DNA of 64,000 nucleotides, taken from contig CAYLYX010000001.1 in the NCBI GenBank assembly GCA_964387945.1, positions 62,001 through 126,000 of the forward strand. The letters are read 5' to 3'. Positions within the stretch are counted from its first letter, which is position 1; each line of letters begins with the position of its first letter. Positions 9,302 through 18,170 of the stretch are shown here, piece after piece. The DNA is from Parvicella sp964387945 (GTDB lineage: Bacteria > Bacteroidota > Bacteroidia > Flavobacteriales_D > Parvicellaceae). A model generated the notes under the pieces. It had not been told where the DNA came from. It worked only from the letters and a program-made list of their open reading frames with translations, and did not search any database. Both the position numbers and the translations under genes were made by a program.

Positions 9302-10192
9302 TTAAATTCTCACTAGTACTTTCTGAATAAGTGCATCCACTGGCACATTATAATCTTCGCTATACGTTTTCGCAAATCGATTGGCAATAATAGCACAAAC
9401 GGTAACCGCATGATGTCCTAATAACCCGCACAAGCTGTAAAGTGCGGACGTTTCCATTTCAAAATTCGTAATTCGATGACCTTCAAAAGCAAATTGATTC
9501 AACCTTTCATTCAGATCTGGAACGCTCGGTTTCAATCGCAACGATCTTCCCTGCGGACCATAAAAACCATTTGCAGTAGCTGTCATTCCTTCCGTCATTC
9601 CCGCTCCGATCTTCTGCAAAAGATCTTCACTCGCTTTGACCACATAAGGAGGATTACAACTCGATGGCCAATTGACTTGCTCTACAAATGCCTTCATCAG
9701 CAGCTGTTCTTCTTCCTCATAACGCGTCTCATAAAAACCCATCAACCCATCGAACCCAACCCCATGGGATGACGCCACAAATGAGTCAACAGGAATTTCC
9801 TTCTGCAAAGCACCGCTCGTCCCCAAACGAATAATATTCAGCGCAGTATGCTCTTCCTTGGGCAATCTAGTTTCAAAATCAATATTGACCAATGCATCCA
9901 GTTCGTTGATCACAATATCTACATTATCACAACCGATGCCCGTAGACAAAGCGGTGATATGTTTACCCTGATACCATCCCGTATGTGTTACAAACTCACG
10001 CTTACTAACTTTATGGTCGATGGTATCGAAATGCTGAGAAATGCGTTCAACCCTGTATTGATCTCCAACTACAATAATGTTTCTGGCGATTTGATCCGGT
10101 CTGAGGTTAAGATGATAGATCGCACCCGCAGGAGTGATGATCAGCTCAGAAGGAGCCATTGGGTTGGTATGCCTGATTTCTGTTCTATACAT
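9302..10192 (-). CDS. Nucleoside phosphorylase (uridine/purine, PNP_UDP_1 family)
   Basis: A 296-residue enzyme of purine/pyrimidine salvage that splits nucleosides with phosphate. Visible: VVGDQYRVERIS (nucleotide-family GDxxR phosphate-binding region), LSTGIGCDNVDIVINEL, IIRLGTSGAL (phosphate/ribose site), and ITNFEMETSALYSLCGLLGH (the Glu-Met-Glu ribose-binding motif). The layout is closest to uridine phosphorylase-like proteins of Bacteroidota. An upstream in-frame ATG at 10225 would add MFSMAFFYFYS, an unlikely leader that runs into the terminator of the next gene, so I place the start at 10192 (MYRTEIRHTN). Base specificity cannot be read from sequence. Confidence 0.88.
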   Translation of the reverse strand: MYRTEIRHTNPMAPSELIITPAGAIYHLNLRPDQIARNIIVVGDQYRVERISQHFDTIDHKVSKREFVTHTGWYQGKHITALSTGIGCDNVDIVINELDALVNIDFETRLPKEEHTALNIIRLGTSGALQKEIPVDSFVASSHGVGFDGLMGFYETRYEEEEQLLMKAFVEQVNWPSSCNPPYVVKASEDLLQKIGAGMTEGMTATANGFYGPQGRSLRLKPSVPDLNERLNQFAFEGHRITNFEMETSALYSLCGLLGHHAVTVCAIIANRFAKTYSEDYNVPVDALIQKVLVRI

Positions 10193-10203
10193 GCTGTAAA
10201 AAT

Positions 10204-10234
10204 AAAAAAACGCCATTGAAAACAACAGCGTTTT
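10204..10234 (-). terminator. Rho-independent terminator of the DUF4197 gene
   Basis: On the minus strand AAAACGC (10234-10228) pairs with GCGTTTT (10213-10207), closing a 14-nt loop and followed by a run of T. It lies about 25 nt after the DUF4197 stop and just before the nucleoside phosphorylase start, so it separates the two transcripts. Confidence 0.65.
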
Positions 10235-10259
10235 AGTTCTTTATCTCAAAAACAAATGT

Positions 10260-11003
10260 TTAGTCAAGTGTGCTAAATACTTTTTTAAGGATATCCGTCA
10301 CCCTCGCTACAGGATCTTTTCTGATTTTCTTTTCTTCTTTTTCAACTAAAAGAAACAACCCGCTAATGGCTCGATCGGTAACGTACTCGTTTAAGTCTGT
10401 ATTGACTTCATCCTTGCCCGTAAACATTGTAGAAGTATTGTATGCCTTAGTCAACGGCTCCCAGTATTTGGTTAACTGAACTTTCTCGATAGCCGCTTCA
10501 ACTTTGGGAGAAAACGCTGTCTTTAAACTTGCTGTTGTTTTGTCTTTCAAATAATTCGTAGCGGCATTGTCTTCACCTTTAAGAATGTTAAATCCGTCAG
10601 CAATTGACATGTTCTTAATGGCATCCACAAAAATAGGAGCAGCTTCTTTACACGCTTCCTCAGCCGCTCGGTTTAGCGTTGTCTCAAACTGATCAACTTT
10701 ATCCTGCAAACCAAGGTCAATTGCTTTGTCCTTTACTTTCTGGGCGTCTGGAGGAAAAGGCAATCGAATTTCAGAATTTTTTAGAAATCCATCCATTTTT
10801 GAAGCCATTCCTGCCCCGTTTTTAATCCCTACCGTCAAGGCTTCTTTCAAACCAGCAATCACCTCGTCATTGGTAAGTGCGTTGGAAGTTCCAGACCCCG
10901 TTGAAGTGGCACCTATTGCAGTATCCGCTACTTCCGTCAAAACATCACAGCTACCCAACATAGTGGAGCTGGCAACAACTATTGAGAGTATTATCTTTTT
11001 CAT
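10260..11003 (-). CDS. DUF4197 family lipoprotein
   Basis: 247 residues with a lipoprotein signal (MKKIILSIVVASSTMLGSC, Cys19), then an alpha-helical body with the DUF4197 features EVIAGLKEALTVGIKNGA, IRLPFPPDAQKVKDKA, LNRAAEEACKEAAPIF, YLKDKTT and a final YVTDRAISGLFLLVEKEE. The function is unknown; it is probably anchored in the periplasmic face of the outer membrane. It is a single-gene unit: it ends in its own terminator and is divergent from the PD40/PKD gene at 11128. Confidence 0.88.
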   Translation of the reverse strand: MKKIILSIVVASSTMLGSCDVLTEVADTAIGATSTGSGTSNALTNDEVIAGLKEALTVGIKNGAGMASKMDGFLKNSEIRLPFPPDAQKVKDKAIDLGLQDKVDQFETTLNRAAEEACKEAAPIFVDAIKNMSIADGFNILKGEDNAATNYLKDKTTASLKTAFSPKVEAAIEKVQLTKYWEPLTKAYNTSTMFTGKDEVNTDLNEYVTDRAISGLFLLVEKEEKKIRKDPVARVTDILKKVFSTLD

Positions 11004-11071
11004 ATTTCAAGTTTTATTGCTTCGAAATTACAATTATTTTGCCAAAGTGAAATTTCTTTTTCGGAACGAAT

Positions 11072-11102
11072 TTTGCCTACTATGCAATTGTTAGTATCTT
11101 TA
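11072..11102 (+). promoter_or_regulatory. Bacteroidota-type promoter for the 11128-16606 operon
   Basis: TTTG at 11072-11075, 19 nt, then TATCTTTA at 11095-11102, matching TTTG-N19-21-TAnnTTTG except for the last base. The first ATG of the operon is 26 nt downstream. Confidence 0.6.
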
Positions 11103-11127
11103 GAATTAGAGAGATTGAACGAAATAA

Positions 11128-12507
11128 ATGTTTGCATCAAAACTCAGGACATATATTATGCTTCTTTTGCCGGGTTTGTGGGTAGGAAATTGGTCCGAAG
11201 CAATTGCTCAAAAATATGAGGTGAAACCGTTAAAAATTGGTCGGGGATCAGAACAGGTCTTTGCGACTGATTTTTACAATGGAAAGTTATTCTTTTGTAG
11301 CAATGCTAAGGCAAAACACGCCAAGCATGTAGTAAACGAAGACAACACCCGATTCCTGAACTTGTACGAAATCTCCTGTGATGAAGATTTAACGGTAAGT
11401 AGAAAAGATAAATCAGTAATTTTACCAGAGCAAATCAACTCAAAACTCAACGAAGGCCCTATTTCGTTTGACAGGAACTCCCAAGAAGCCTTTTTTAGTT
11501 CAAACTTAGCAACAGATAGCACTCAATTGTCGCTCAAACTATACAGATCTCCATACGACACGGCTTCAGGAACATTTTCTCCTAGATCATTGCTTGACTT
11601 AGACCTTGGTGATGGAAATTATTCCAATCCCACTCTATCCGCTGATGGTAGTCAGCTGATTTTTTCTTTTACCGGATTGACTGATACTACTTCCAGCCTC
11701 TACCTTTCTACAAAAACCAATGATAGTTGGTCTACACCAAGACCTTTAAATAGTTTAAACACCAACTTCAACGAGACGTTTCCACGTCTTTGTGGTAACA
11801 CCCTGTACTTTGTCAGTGACCGTCCTAACGGTATTGGTGGACTCGACATCTACAGTTGCACATTTAAGGAAGGGAAAACAGGAACGGTGAGATTACTGCC
11901 AGAACCTGTTAACTCAAAAGCTGATGATTTTCTTTTTTTTCTGGTGACCACGAACGAAGGCTTTTTTTCCTCTAACCGTCAGGGAAAAGACAGAATCTAT
12001 AAGTTCAAACAGGATTTGCCCTTCACTTCCGCTTTTGTAGAGAGTGACCTTAATTTCTGCTTTACTTTTCAGGATGAGGTCTTGCTAGACAAAACACGCT
12101 ATGATTATATGTGGGAGTTTGGAGATGGCACCAAAAAAAATGGTGAAGTTGTTGAACATTGTTTTCAAGACACAGGAGTATACGAAGTTTCATGTCATCT
12201 TATGGATACCGAAACGCTGAAGATTGAAGAGAACATTATTAGCGGTGTTGTTGAAGTGATTTCAACGCTTCCATTAATTCAAACCGAAAAAGATAACAAC
12301 GGCCAAATCGAAGTCTTTTTAGAACAAAAATGGTCTCGAAATAAGTACACCCAACATTACTGGATTGTGGATGACGAAATTATAACGGACAAAAGAATTA
12401 AGATTACTGCTGCACAATCGAAACCTATTACCGTAAAAGCCGTTTTATGGAATAGCGATGCTCCTGAAGAAGTAGTAGGGCTGAACAAAACCATTACAGT
12501 AGAATAA
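11128..12507 (+). CDS. Secreted PD40 propeller-PKD protein
   Basis: 459 residues with an N-terminal signal segment (hydrophobic MLLLPGLWVG, cleavage near AIAQ, residue 28), a PD40/TolB-like propeller (about 45-300, repeats such as NPTLSADGSQLIFSF and ETFPRLCGNTLYFVSDRPNGIGG split across blades), then a PKD fold (about 305-380, YMWEFGDGTKKNGE) and a beta-rich tail. It resembles the propeller half of PorE-like proteins but lacks TPR and OmpA domains. It starts an apparent three-gene operon with the unknown secreted protein (adjacent start, no gap) and the propeller-SpoIIE phosphatase. Probably periplasmic or surface located; function unknown. Confidence 0.8.
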   Translation: MFASKLRTYIMLLLPGLWVGNWSEAIAQKYEVKPLKIGRGSEQVFATDFYNGKLFFCSNAKAKHAKHVVNEDNTRFLNLYEISCDEDLTVSRKDKSVILPEQINSKLNEGPISFDRNSQEAFFSSNLATDSTQLSLKLYRSPYDTASGTFSPRSLLDLDLGDGNYSNPTLSADGSQLIFSFTGLTDTTSSLYLSTKTNDSWSTPRPLNSLNTNFNETFPRLCGNTLYFVSDRPNGIGGLDIYSCTFKEGKTGTVRLLPEPVNSKADDFLFFLVTTNEGFFSSNRQGKDRIYKFKQDLPFTSAFVESDLNFCFTFQDEVLLDKTRYDYMWEFGDGTKKNGEVVEHCFQDTGVYEVSCHLMDTETLKIEENIISGVVEVISTLPLIQTEKDNNGQIEVFLEQKWSRNKYTQHYWIVDDEIITDKRIKITAAQSKPITVKAVLWNSDAPEEVVGLNKTITVE

Positions 12508-13473
12508 ATGATTAGAGCCGGATTGATACTAGTGTTGATGACTTCCTTCATGTTTTCTAACTTCTGTCAGGGAGTTCCTGCACCTGAAGAAAACATACCC
12601 TTTTTGGTCACTTTTGGGAAAGAGGCGAAAAAATCTTATGGTGATGACGATCATTGCCAGACCTTCTTTTTCTCCATCCCAAAGACCTTTTCTAAACCGT
12701 TTTACATAAGAATTTACGATCCAGAAACGGGAGGAAAAAATGACGAGTTGGTCAAAAACTTTAATACGAAAACGCTTTTTTCCTTTTATGGAGGAAAAGG
12801 CTGCGTAAGCGAACAAGATGCTCGAGAAATCAACCCAATGGGACAATACAAAAGCGGAAACTTATTGTATAAAAAAGAGTTTGGCAATGAAAAAGAGTAC
12901 GATAATCAATGGATCACAATCGGTCCGTTTAATGTTCAACAAGGAGAATTCTCAGAGCATTACTTTGGTTACATCTTTAAATTGATTTGTGAAGGCACAG
13001 CAGGTGATGACGGCAATTTGTACCGCTATTTCCTCAGCACGTCTCCAAACGAAAACATTCCTGTGCCAGGAGGAAATGCTTTTACATTTGAGTATACCTT
13101 CCGGTTGCACGAAAGTCATGAGCAGGTGTCTCATATCTATCCTTTTGTAGATGAAAATGTCATCTCGGTGAAGCAAAACAACTTTGACGGAGACAATGAT
13201 GGAGAACTTTTGCTCTTCAGCGTAAGAAGCAAAGCTGTTAAACTAAAGCTTTCTGGAGACAACTCTAGTGCAGAAGACGTTTACGAAATCAACGCAAGAG
13301 AAAAAGGAACTTCTCTGGATATTCAGATCATCAAGAGCGATGCTGACATGCCCAACAATAACCTCGTTTTTTACATCACTAACCAGTATGGACAAGCCAT
13401 GCCGTTTTACACGATTCCCATTGGAGGAGTTCCCAAGTATAAGGGCAACCTTATCGTAAAACCTTCCAACTAA
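12508..13473 (+). CDS. Secreted protein of unknown function
   Basis: 321 residues with a signal peptide (about 1-20, MIRAGLILVLMTSFMFSNFC) and a beta-rich body, such as FSKPFYIRIYDPETGGKND and WITIGPFNVQQGEFSEHYFG. I do not recognise a family by name. Its ATG follows the previous stop directly and its own stop lies 4 nt before the propeller-phosphatase start, so it is tightly embedded in that operon. The compact operon suggests the three proteins work together, perhaps in sensing or surface structure; this is inference only. Confidence 0.7.
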   Translation: MIRAGLILVLMTSFMFSNFCQGVPAPEENIPFLVTFGKEAKKSYGDDDHCQTFFFSIPKTFSKPFYIRIYDPETGGKNDELVKNFNTKTLFSFYGGKGCVSEQDAREINPMGQYKSGNLLYKKEFGNEKEYDNQWITIGPFNVQQGEFSEHYFGYIFKLICEGTAGDDGNLYRYFLSTSPNENIPVPGGNAFTFEYTFRLHESHEQVSHIYPFVDENVISVKQNNFDGDNDGELLLFSVRSKAVKLKLSGDNSSAEDVYEINAREKGTSLDIQIIKSDADMPNNNLVFYITNQYGQAMPFYTIPIGGVPKYKGNLIVKPSN

Positions 13474-13477
13474 TTGA

Positions 13478-16400
13478 ATGAGACTTCTCTTCGGATTCAT
13501 ATTTATTGCATGGGCTCATGTTTTCACAGCTCAGATATACAATTTCCAGTATATTTCTCAATCTAAGGGGCTATCCAACACCTTTGTGAATGACATTATT
13601 CAAGATGACCGAGGTTTCTTGTTTATTGGCACAGGAGAAGGTATTGGTGTATACAACGGACAGAAGGTAGAAATGTATACCAAGGCCAATCATTTGGTTG
13701 ATAACTACATCACTAAAAGTTACAAGGATAAGAATGGTAATATTTGGTTCGGACATATACAGGGAGGTAGTAGCATTTATTACGATGGTGAATTTGGAAA
13801 AGTTCATGTAGGAGCTGGTATCGATTCGCAAATCAATGACATTGAAGAGGATGACGATGGGAGGATCTGGTTTGTAGCGCAGAGTTATGGTTTATACTAT
13901 TACACTGAAGACATCGAAAAAGACTTCTTTCCCGATTTATCCAAAGATCGACAGTACTACTGTCTCAACATCAAAAAGGGTAACCAATTCTTAATTGGTA
14001 CGGATCAAGGAATTGAAGTTTTTGTGTTCTACAATGAAGCGGATGGTAACACCCTTAGCAAAACGCAGCAAATCGGGAACATTCCTGAAACCCAGATCGT
14101 AGACATCGTAGACTTCAAAGGTCGAACATTAGCTTTTAGTAATACCGGACAGATTTTTGAAATCTTCTATGAAGATGGCTACTACGATGCCAAAGAAATT
14201 ACGTATTCCAACAACAATGAAACCCTGCTCCTAACAGAGGTTTCATGCGACAAGGAAAACATTTGGATCAGTACGTTCCAAAGCGGTTTGTTTAAGTGTT
14301 CACTAGAACAAGACCAACTGTTTATCCGTGAGAAATTCAACCAAAAAAGTGGACTCAAAACCAATGCAGTTAAAACGAGTTTCATTGATCGAGAGGGAGT
14401 ACTTTGGATTGGAACTTTTGGAGAAGGGCTGGTATCAAAAGAGGATGATATTTTTACCTACTACTTCAAAACTACTTCCGGAACTGCAAACAATCCTGCA
14501 TATCAAGTACTGGTGAACGATACAGACGTCTATTTTGCTTCGAAAGGCACCATTACACACTACGACAAACAGCATTCGAGCATTGTCAATCAGTATGATG
14601 CCGAAAACGGACTTCCAAATGATCAGATCACCTGCTTAACCTTTGGAAAAGACTCCACGCTTTACATTGGAACTGCACTAAACGGAGTGCTCAAAAAAGA
14701 AAAAAATGCCACGGATTTCGTTCCGATAAATATCTCCACCGACAACCTAGCGCAAACCGTTTCAGACTTAGTGATTGTATCTGAAGACCTTTACATTGGA
14801 ACACTCAATGGCGTTTATAAATACAACTTGTCGTCTGGTGGCATCCGCGTATACAACATCACAACCGGACTTCCCCATAACTCGATCGGAGCACTTTACC
14901 TAGCCAAAAACGGTGAACTGTATATAGGAACCAATAGCGCCTATATTTCAAAGATCAAAAATGATGACATCACCAACTTGCCCATTTACGATGGGCTGCA
15001 GGTAGTGGAAGTCAACGACATTCATGAAGATCAAGACGGAAACATCTGGTTTTGCTCAAATGGAAACGGTTTCTTTAAGCTGGAGGAGGAAGGATGTTTA
15101 AACTTCACCACACTTGATGGACTTATGTCTAACTACTGCAACGCCATTCGCGTACTGTCTAATGACCGCGTATGGATTACGCATAATGAAGGTCTCTCTA
15201 AGTGGAACAATCAAGAAAAAACCTGTTCGTCCTACGATGAGTACTTTGGGCTTAACGACCGTTTTTTAAGATCCTCTGCCCACCTTTACCAAAACGAACT
15301 TTGGCTGGGAACAGAAGATGGATTGGTGTTGTACGATGAAGAAAAAGACTCCATCAACACCGTACCTCCGATCACAAGCCTCAAGTACCTCAACATTAAC
15401 GATAGTATTTACGAAATTCAAGATGTAATTCACCTACCGTATGGTGGTTATAAATTTGGTTTTGGCCTCTCCGGCTTGACGCTAAAAGGGGCAAAAAAAG
15501 TTCAGTTTCAGTTCATGCTTGACGGGTATGACACCGAATGGTCTCCCAAAACGGATAAAAACTCCATTTACTACACCGGAATGTATGACGGGGAATACGT
15601 TTTTAAGGTAAAGTCTTTTAATGCTGATGGTACCGAAGGAAATGTTGTACAAGTAAAAATCATAGTCGAAAAACCCTACTGGAAAGAGTGGTGGTTTTAC
15701 ATTCTCTCCTTCTCCATTCTCATTCTCACCATTTTTGGAGTGATCAAATACCGTGAACGTTCCTTTATTAAGTATCAGGAAAAGTTGAAGCATGATCTGG
15801 CACTTCGAACAAGAGAAGTTGTAGAACAAAAGAACAAGATTGAGGACATCAACAAAGACCTTACGGATAGTATTAATTATGCGCAGCGCATCCAAAGTGC
15901 TATTCTACCAACAGACAGCTACCTCAAAGAATTGTTTCCAAATTCTTTTGTCTTCTTCCGGCCTAGAGATATTGTTTCAGGTGATTTCTACTGGTGCTCC
16001 GAAATAGAAGGAAAAAAGATTCTAGTTTGTGCGGACTGTACTGGACACGGTGTGCCTGGAGGGTTTATGAGTATGATTTCTCACATTCTTTTGCGCGAGT
16101 CGCTCAATCCAGAATCACTGGACAACCCAGCATTGATCCTTCAGCAAGTCAACGACAGTATTGTAAAAGTTCTAAAACAAACTGATGATCTTGAAAGTAA
16201 CCGTGATGGACTGGACATTGCCATTATCGTACTGGACGAAGAACACGATTTAGTGAAGTTTGCTGGTGCAATGCGACCACTATACATATATCGAAATGGA
16301 AGTCGTAATATCATTAAAGGAGATCGTTATTCTATTGGTGGAATCTTAGGTGAAAAGAGTTTTGAAACCAAAGAAATCGACATTATGAAAGGTGATAAGC

Positions 16401-16606
16401 TGTACATCTTCTCGGATGGCTTTGCAGATCAATTTGGCGGACCACAAAATCACAAGATGAAACTCAAAGTTTTTCAGGAGTTTTTAGATCAGATTTGCCA
16501 GCAAGACATGCAGGAACAAAACAAATCTCTAAGCGACTTCTTTTACGAATGGAAAGGAGATCGAAAACAGATGGACGATGTGCTCGTGATGGGGATTGAA
16601 ATTTGA
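13478..16606 (+). CDS. Two-component-type propeller sensor fused to a SpoIIE/PP2C phosphatase
   Basis: 1042 residues. A signal peptide (1-18) precedes a periplasmic two-component-regulator beta-propeller (about 20-625, many blades of the DRGFLFIGTGEGIGVYNG type), a Y_Y_Y domain (about 640-730), one transmembrane helix (about 738-758), a cytoplasmic coiled coil (about 765-815) and a SpoIIE-like PP2C phosphatase (about 820-1042). The phosphatase motifs are intact: GDFYW (about 833), ADCTGHGVPGGFMS (about 851), DGLDIAI, SDGFADQFGG (about 979) and DDVLVMGI near the end, giving the metal-binding aspartates. It should dephosphorylate a Ser/Thr phosphoprotein when the outside domain is signalled. 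The SiaC-like protein at 7388-7762 is the obvious candidate substrate, on family logic alone. Confidence 0.9.
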   Translation: MRLLFGFIFIAWAHVFTAQIYNFQYISQSKGLSNTFVNDIIQDDRGFLFIGTGEGIGVYNGQKVEMYTKANHLVDNYITKSYKDKNGNIWFGHIQGGSSIYYDGEFGKVHVGAGIDSQINDIEEDDDGRIWFVAQSYGLYYYTEDIEKDFFPDLSKDRQYYCLNIKKGNQFLIGTDQGIEVFVFYNEADGNTLSKTQQIGNIPETQIVDIVDFKGRTLAFSNTGQIFEIFYEDGYYDAKEITYSNNNETLLLTEVSCDKENIWISTFQSGLFKCSLEQDQLFIREKFNQKSGLKTNAVKTSFIDREGVLWIGTFGEGLVSKEDDIFTYYFKTTSGTANNPAYQVLVNDTDVYFASKGTITHYDKQHSSIVNQYDAENGLPNDQITCLTFGKDSTLYIGTALNGVLKKEKNATDFVPINISTDNLAQTVSDLVIVSEDLYIGTLNGVYKYNLSSGGIRVYNITTGLPHNSIGALYLAKNGELYIGTNSAYISKIKNDDITNLPIYDGLQVVEVNDIHEDQDGNIWFCSNGNGFFKLEEEGCLNFTTLDGLMSNYCNAIRVLSNDRVWITHNEGLSKWNNQEKTCSSYDEYFGLNDRFLRSSAHLYQNELWLGTEDGLVLYDEEKDSINTVPPITSLKYLNINDSIYEIQDVIHLPYGGYKFGFGLSGLTLKGAKKVQFQFMLDGYDTEWSPKTDKNSIYYTGMYDGEYVFKVKSFNADGTEGNVVQVKIIVEKPYWKEWWFYILSFSILILTIFGVIKYRERSFIKYQEKLKHDLALRTREVVEQKNKIEDINKDLTDSINYAQRIQSAILPTDSYLKELFPNSFVFFRPRDIVSGDFYWCSEIEGKKILVCADCTGHGVPGGFMSMISHILLRESLNPESLDNPALILQQVNDSIVKVLKQTDDLESNRDGLDIAIIVLDEEHDLVKFAGAMRPLYIYRNGSRNIIKGDRYSIGGILGEKSFETKEIDIMKGDKLYIFSDGFADQFGGPQNHKMKLKVFQEFLDQICQQDMQEQNKSLSDFFYEWKGDRKQMDDVLVMGIEI

Positions 16607-16608
16607 CC

Positions 16609-16616
16609 TATCTTTG
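16609..16616 (+). promoter_or_regulatory. Possible -7 element upstream of the BamE-like/aroC genes
   Basis: TATCTTTG matches TAnnTTTG and lies 20 nt before the ATG at 16637, just after the phosphatase stop. No clear -33 box at the expected spacing. Confidence 0.35.
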
Positions 16617-16636
16617 CTTTCTAAACACAACAACTC

Positions 16637-17089
16637 ATGGATATAAAAATTGGTATTGGACTGGATTTGATCAAGTTCGGAATGGATCGAACAGATGTGC
16701 AGAAAATACTTGGAGAGCCTACTGAAAAAGAGCTTTTTTCTTACTCAGAAGATGAAGATGACCTTACAGAAGTTTGGCATTATGATGAGCAAGAAATGTC
16801 TCTTTCATTTGACGAAGCAGATGATTGGCGTTTAATCATGATTGCCGGTAGTGATGAATCCTTTCGACTGAACGGCAAAGAAGTGGTTGGAAAAACATTG
16901 GATGAAGTTGCTGATCTGCTCAAAGAAGTCGGACACATTGACTTTGACGTGGAAGAGGTTTCTGAAAATGACAAGGTGATCAAATTAGAAGCGGAGAGTT
17001 TAAACATTTGGTTTGATGCTGACGAAGCCTCTGAGCTTCAATGGGGTCCCAAGTGGAGTGATGAAAACACACCCATTTTTCCTGCGTAA
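16637..17089 (+). CDS. Acidic BamE/SmpA-like small cytoplasmic protein
   Basis: 150 residues, very acidic, with no signal peptide. The start (LIKFGMDRTDVQKILGEPTEKE-type segment, about 11-32) resembles the SmpA/OmlA/BamE pattern in which a helix ends in LGxP, and a second copy of the theme may follow (VGKTLDEVADLLKEVG, about 82-97). The fold guess is weak, because BamE proteins are lipoproteins and this is not. Its stop codon is in the same frame as chorismate synthase, 6 nt before that gene's TTG start. Function unknown. Confidence 0.65.
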   Translation: MDIKIGIGLDLIKFGMDRTDVQKILGEPTEKELFSYSEDEDDLTEVWHYDEQEMSLSFDEADDWRLIMIAGSDESFRLNGKEVVGKTLDEVADLLKEVGHIDFDVEEVSENDKVIKLEAESLNIWFDADEASELQWGPKWSDENTPIFPA

Positions 17090-17095
17090 AGTACT

Positions 17096-18169
17096 TTGAA
17101 TACCTTTGGTAACATATTTAGGCTGACCTCTTTCGGAGAGTCGCATGGCTTATCCATTGGTGGAATCATTGACGGGTGTCCTGCCGGTGTTGACCTCGAT
17201 CTGGAAAAAATCCAGCTAGCGTTAGACCGAAGAAAACCTGGGCAGAGTAACATCGTTACCCAACGAAAAGAAAGTGACGAAGTAGCGTTTCAGTCGGGTA
17301 TTTTTGAGGGAAAAACAACCGGAACTCCCATCGGCTTTATCATTGTCAACCACAACCAAAAATCGAAGGATTACCGTCACATCAAAGATCAATACCGACC
17401 TTCTCATGCAGATTATACCTATTCTGCAAAGTATGGTCATCGCGATTATCGTGGTGGTGGTCGATCTAGTGCTAGAGAAACAGCAGTACGTGTGGTAGCG
17501 GGAGCGATTGCGCAGCAGGTATTGGATAAGTTAGGCATACAAATCAACTCCTATGTTCGCTCCATTGGACACCTCGAAATGACACAGCACCCTGAACTTA
17601 TAGATCAATCTTTAATTGACAGCAACATTGTGCGATGTCCAGACCAAAAACTAGCTAAAGAAATGATCAATCTGATTCATGAAGTGCGAAAAGCAGGTGA
17701 TAGCATTGGAGGCGTGATTCAGGGAAGAATTAGAAATTGTCCTGTCGGTCTTGGTGAACCGGTTTTTGGAAAACTTCATGCAGCACTAGGGTCTGCTATG
17801 CTTTCCATTAATGCCGTGAAGGGTTTTGAAATTGGGTCGGGTTTTGCAGGAACTAAAATGAAAGGCTCAGAACATAACGATCTTTTCGAAGTTGCTGACA
17901 AAAAAATTCGGACGAAGACCAACCACAGTGGCGGAATTCAGGGAGGAATTAGCAATGGAGAAGACATTGTCTTTAATGTAGCTTTTAAGCCGGTTGCCAC
18001 CATTATGCAGCACCAAGATTCCATTGACCAAAGTGGTAATCAAGTAGTAGTAGAAGGAAAAGGAAGGCATGATCCATGTGTTCTCCCAAGAGCCGTACCC
18101 ATAGTCGATGCGATGGCTGCAATCGTTATTCTGGACTATTACTTACTAGACCGTACAACCAAGCTCTGA
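17096..18169 (+). CDS. aroC: Chorismate synthase
   Basis: A 357-residue enzyme making chorismate from EPSP, the last step of the shikimate pathway; it needs reduced FMN. Visible: NTFGNIFRLTSFGESHG at the N-terminus (signature 1), the GYRxDYRGGGRSSARETAVR-type signature 2 seen as HRDYRGGGRSSARETAVR (about 116-133), and the C-terminal signature RHDPCVLPRAVPIVDAM. The start must be TTG at 17096: an in-frame TAA (the stop of the upstream gene) lies 6 nt before it and no ATG or GTG lies between. The N-terminus is complete compared with the family. The neighbours are not other aro genes. Confidence 0.96.
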   Translation: MNTFGNIFRLTSFGESHGLSIGGIIDGCPAGVDLDLEKIQLALDRRKPGQSNIVTQRKESDEVAFQSGIFEGKTTGTPIGFIIVNHNQKSKDYRHIKDQYRPSHADYTYSAKYGHRDYRGGGRSSARETAVRVVAGAIAQQVLDKLGIQINSYVRSIGHLEMTQHPELIDQSLIDSNIVRCPDQKLAKEMINLIHEVRKAGDSIGGVIQGRIRNCPVGLGEPVFGKLHAALGSAMLSINAVKGFEIGSGFAGTKMKGSEHNDLFEVADKKIRTKTNHSGGIQGGISNGEDIVFNVAFKPVATIMQHQDSIDQSGNQVVVEGKGRHDPCVLPRAVPIVDAMAAIVILDYYLLDRTTKL

Positions 18170-18170
18170 A

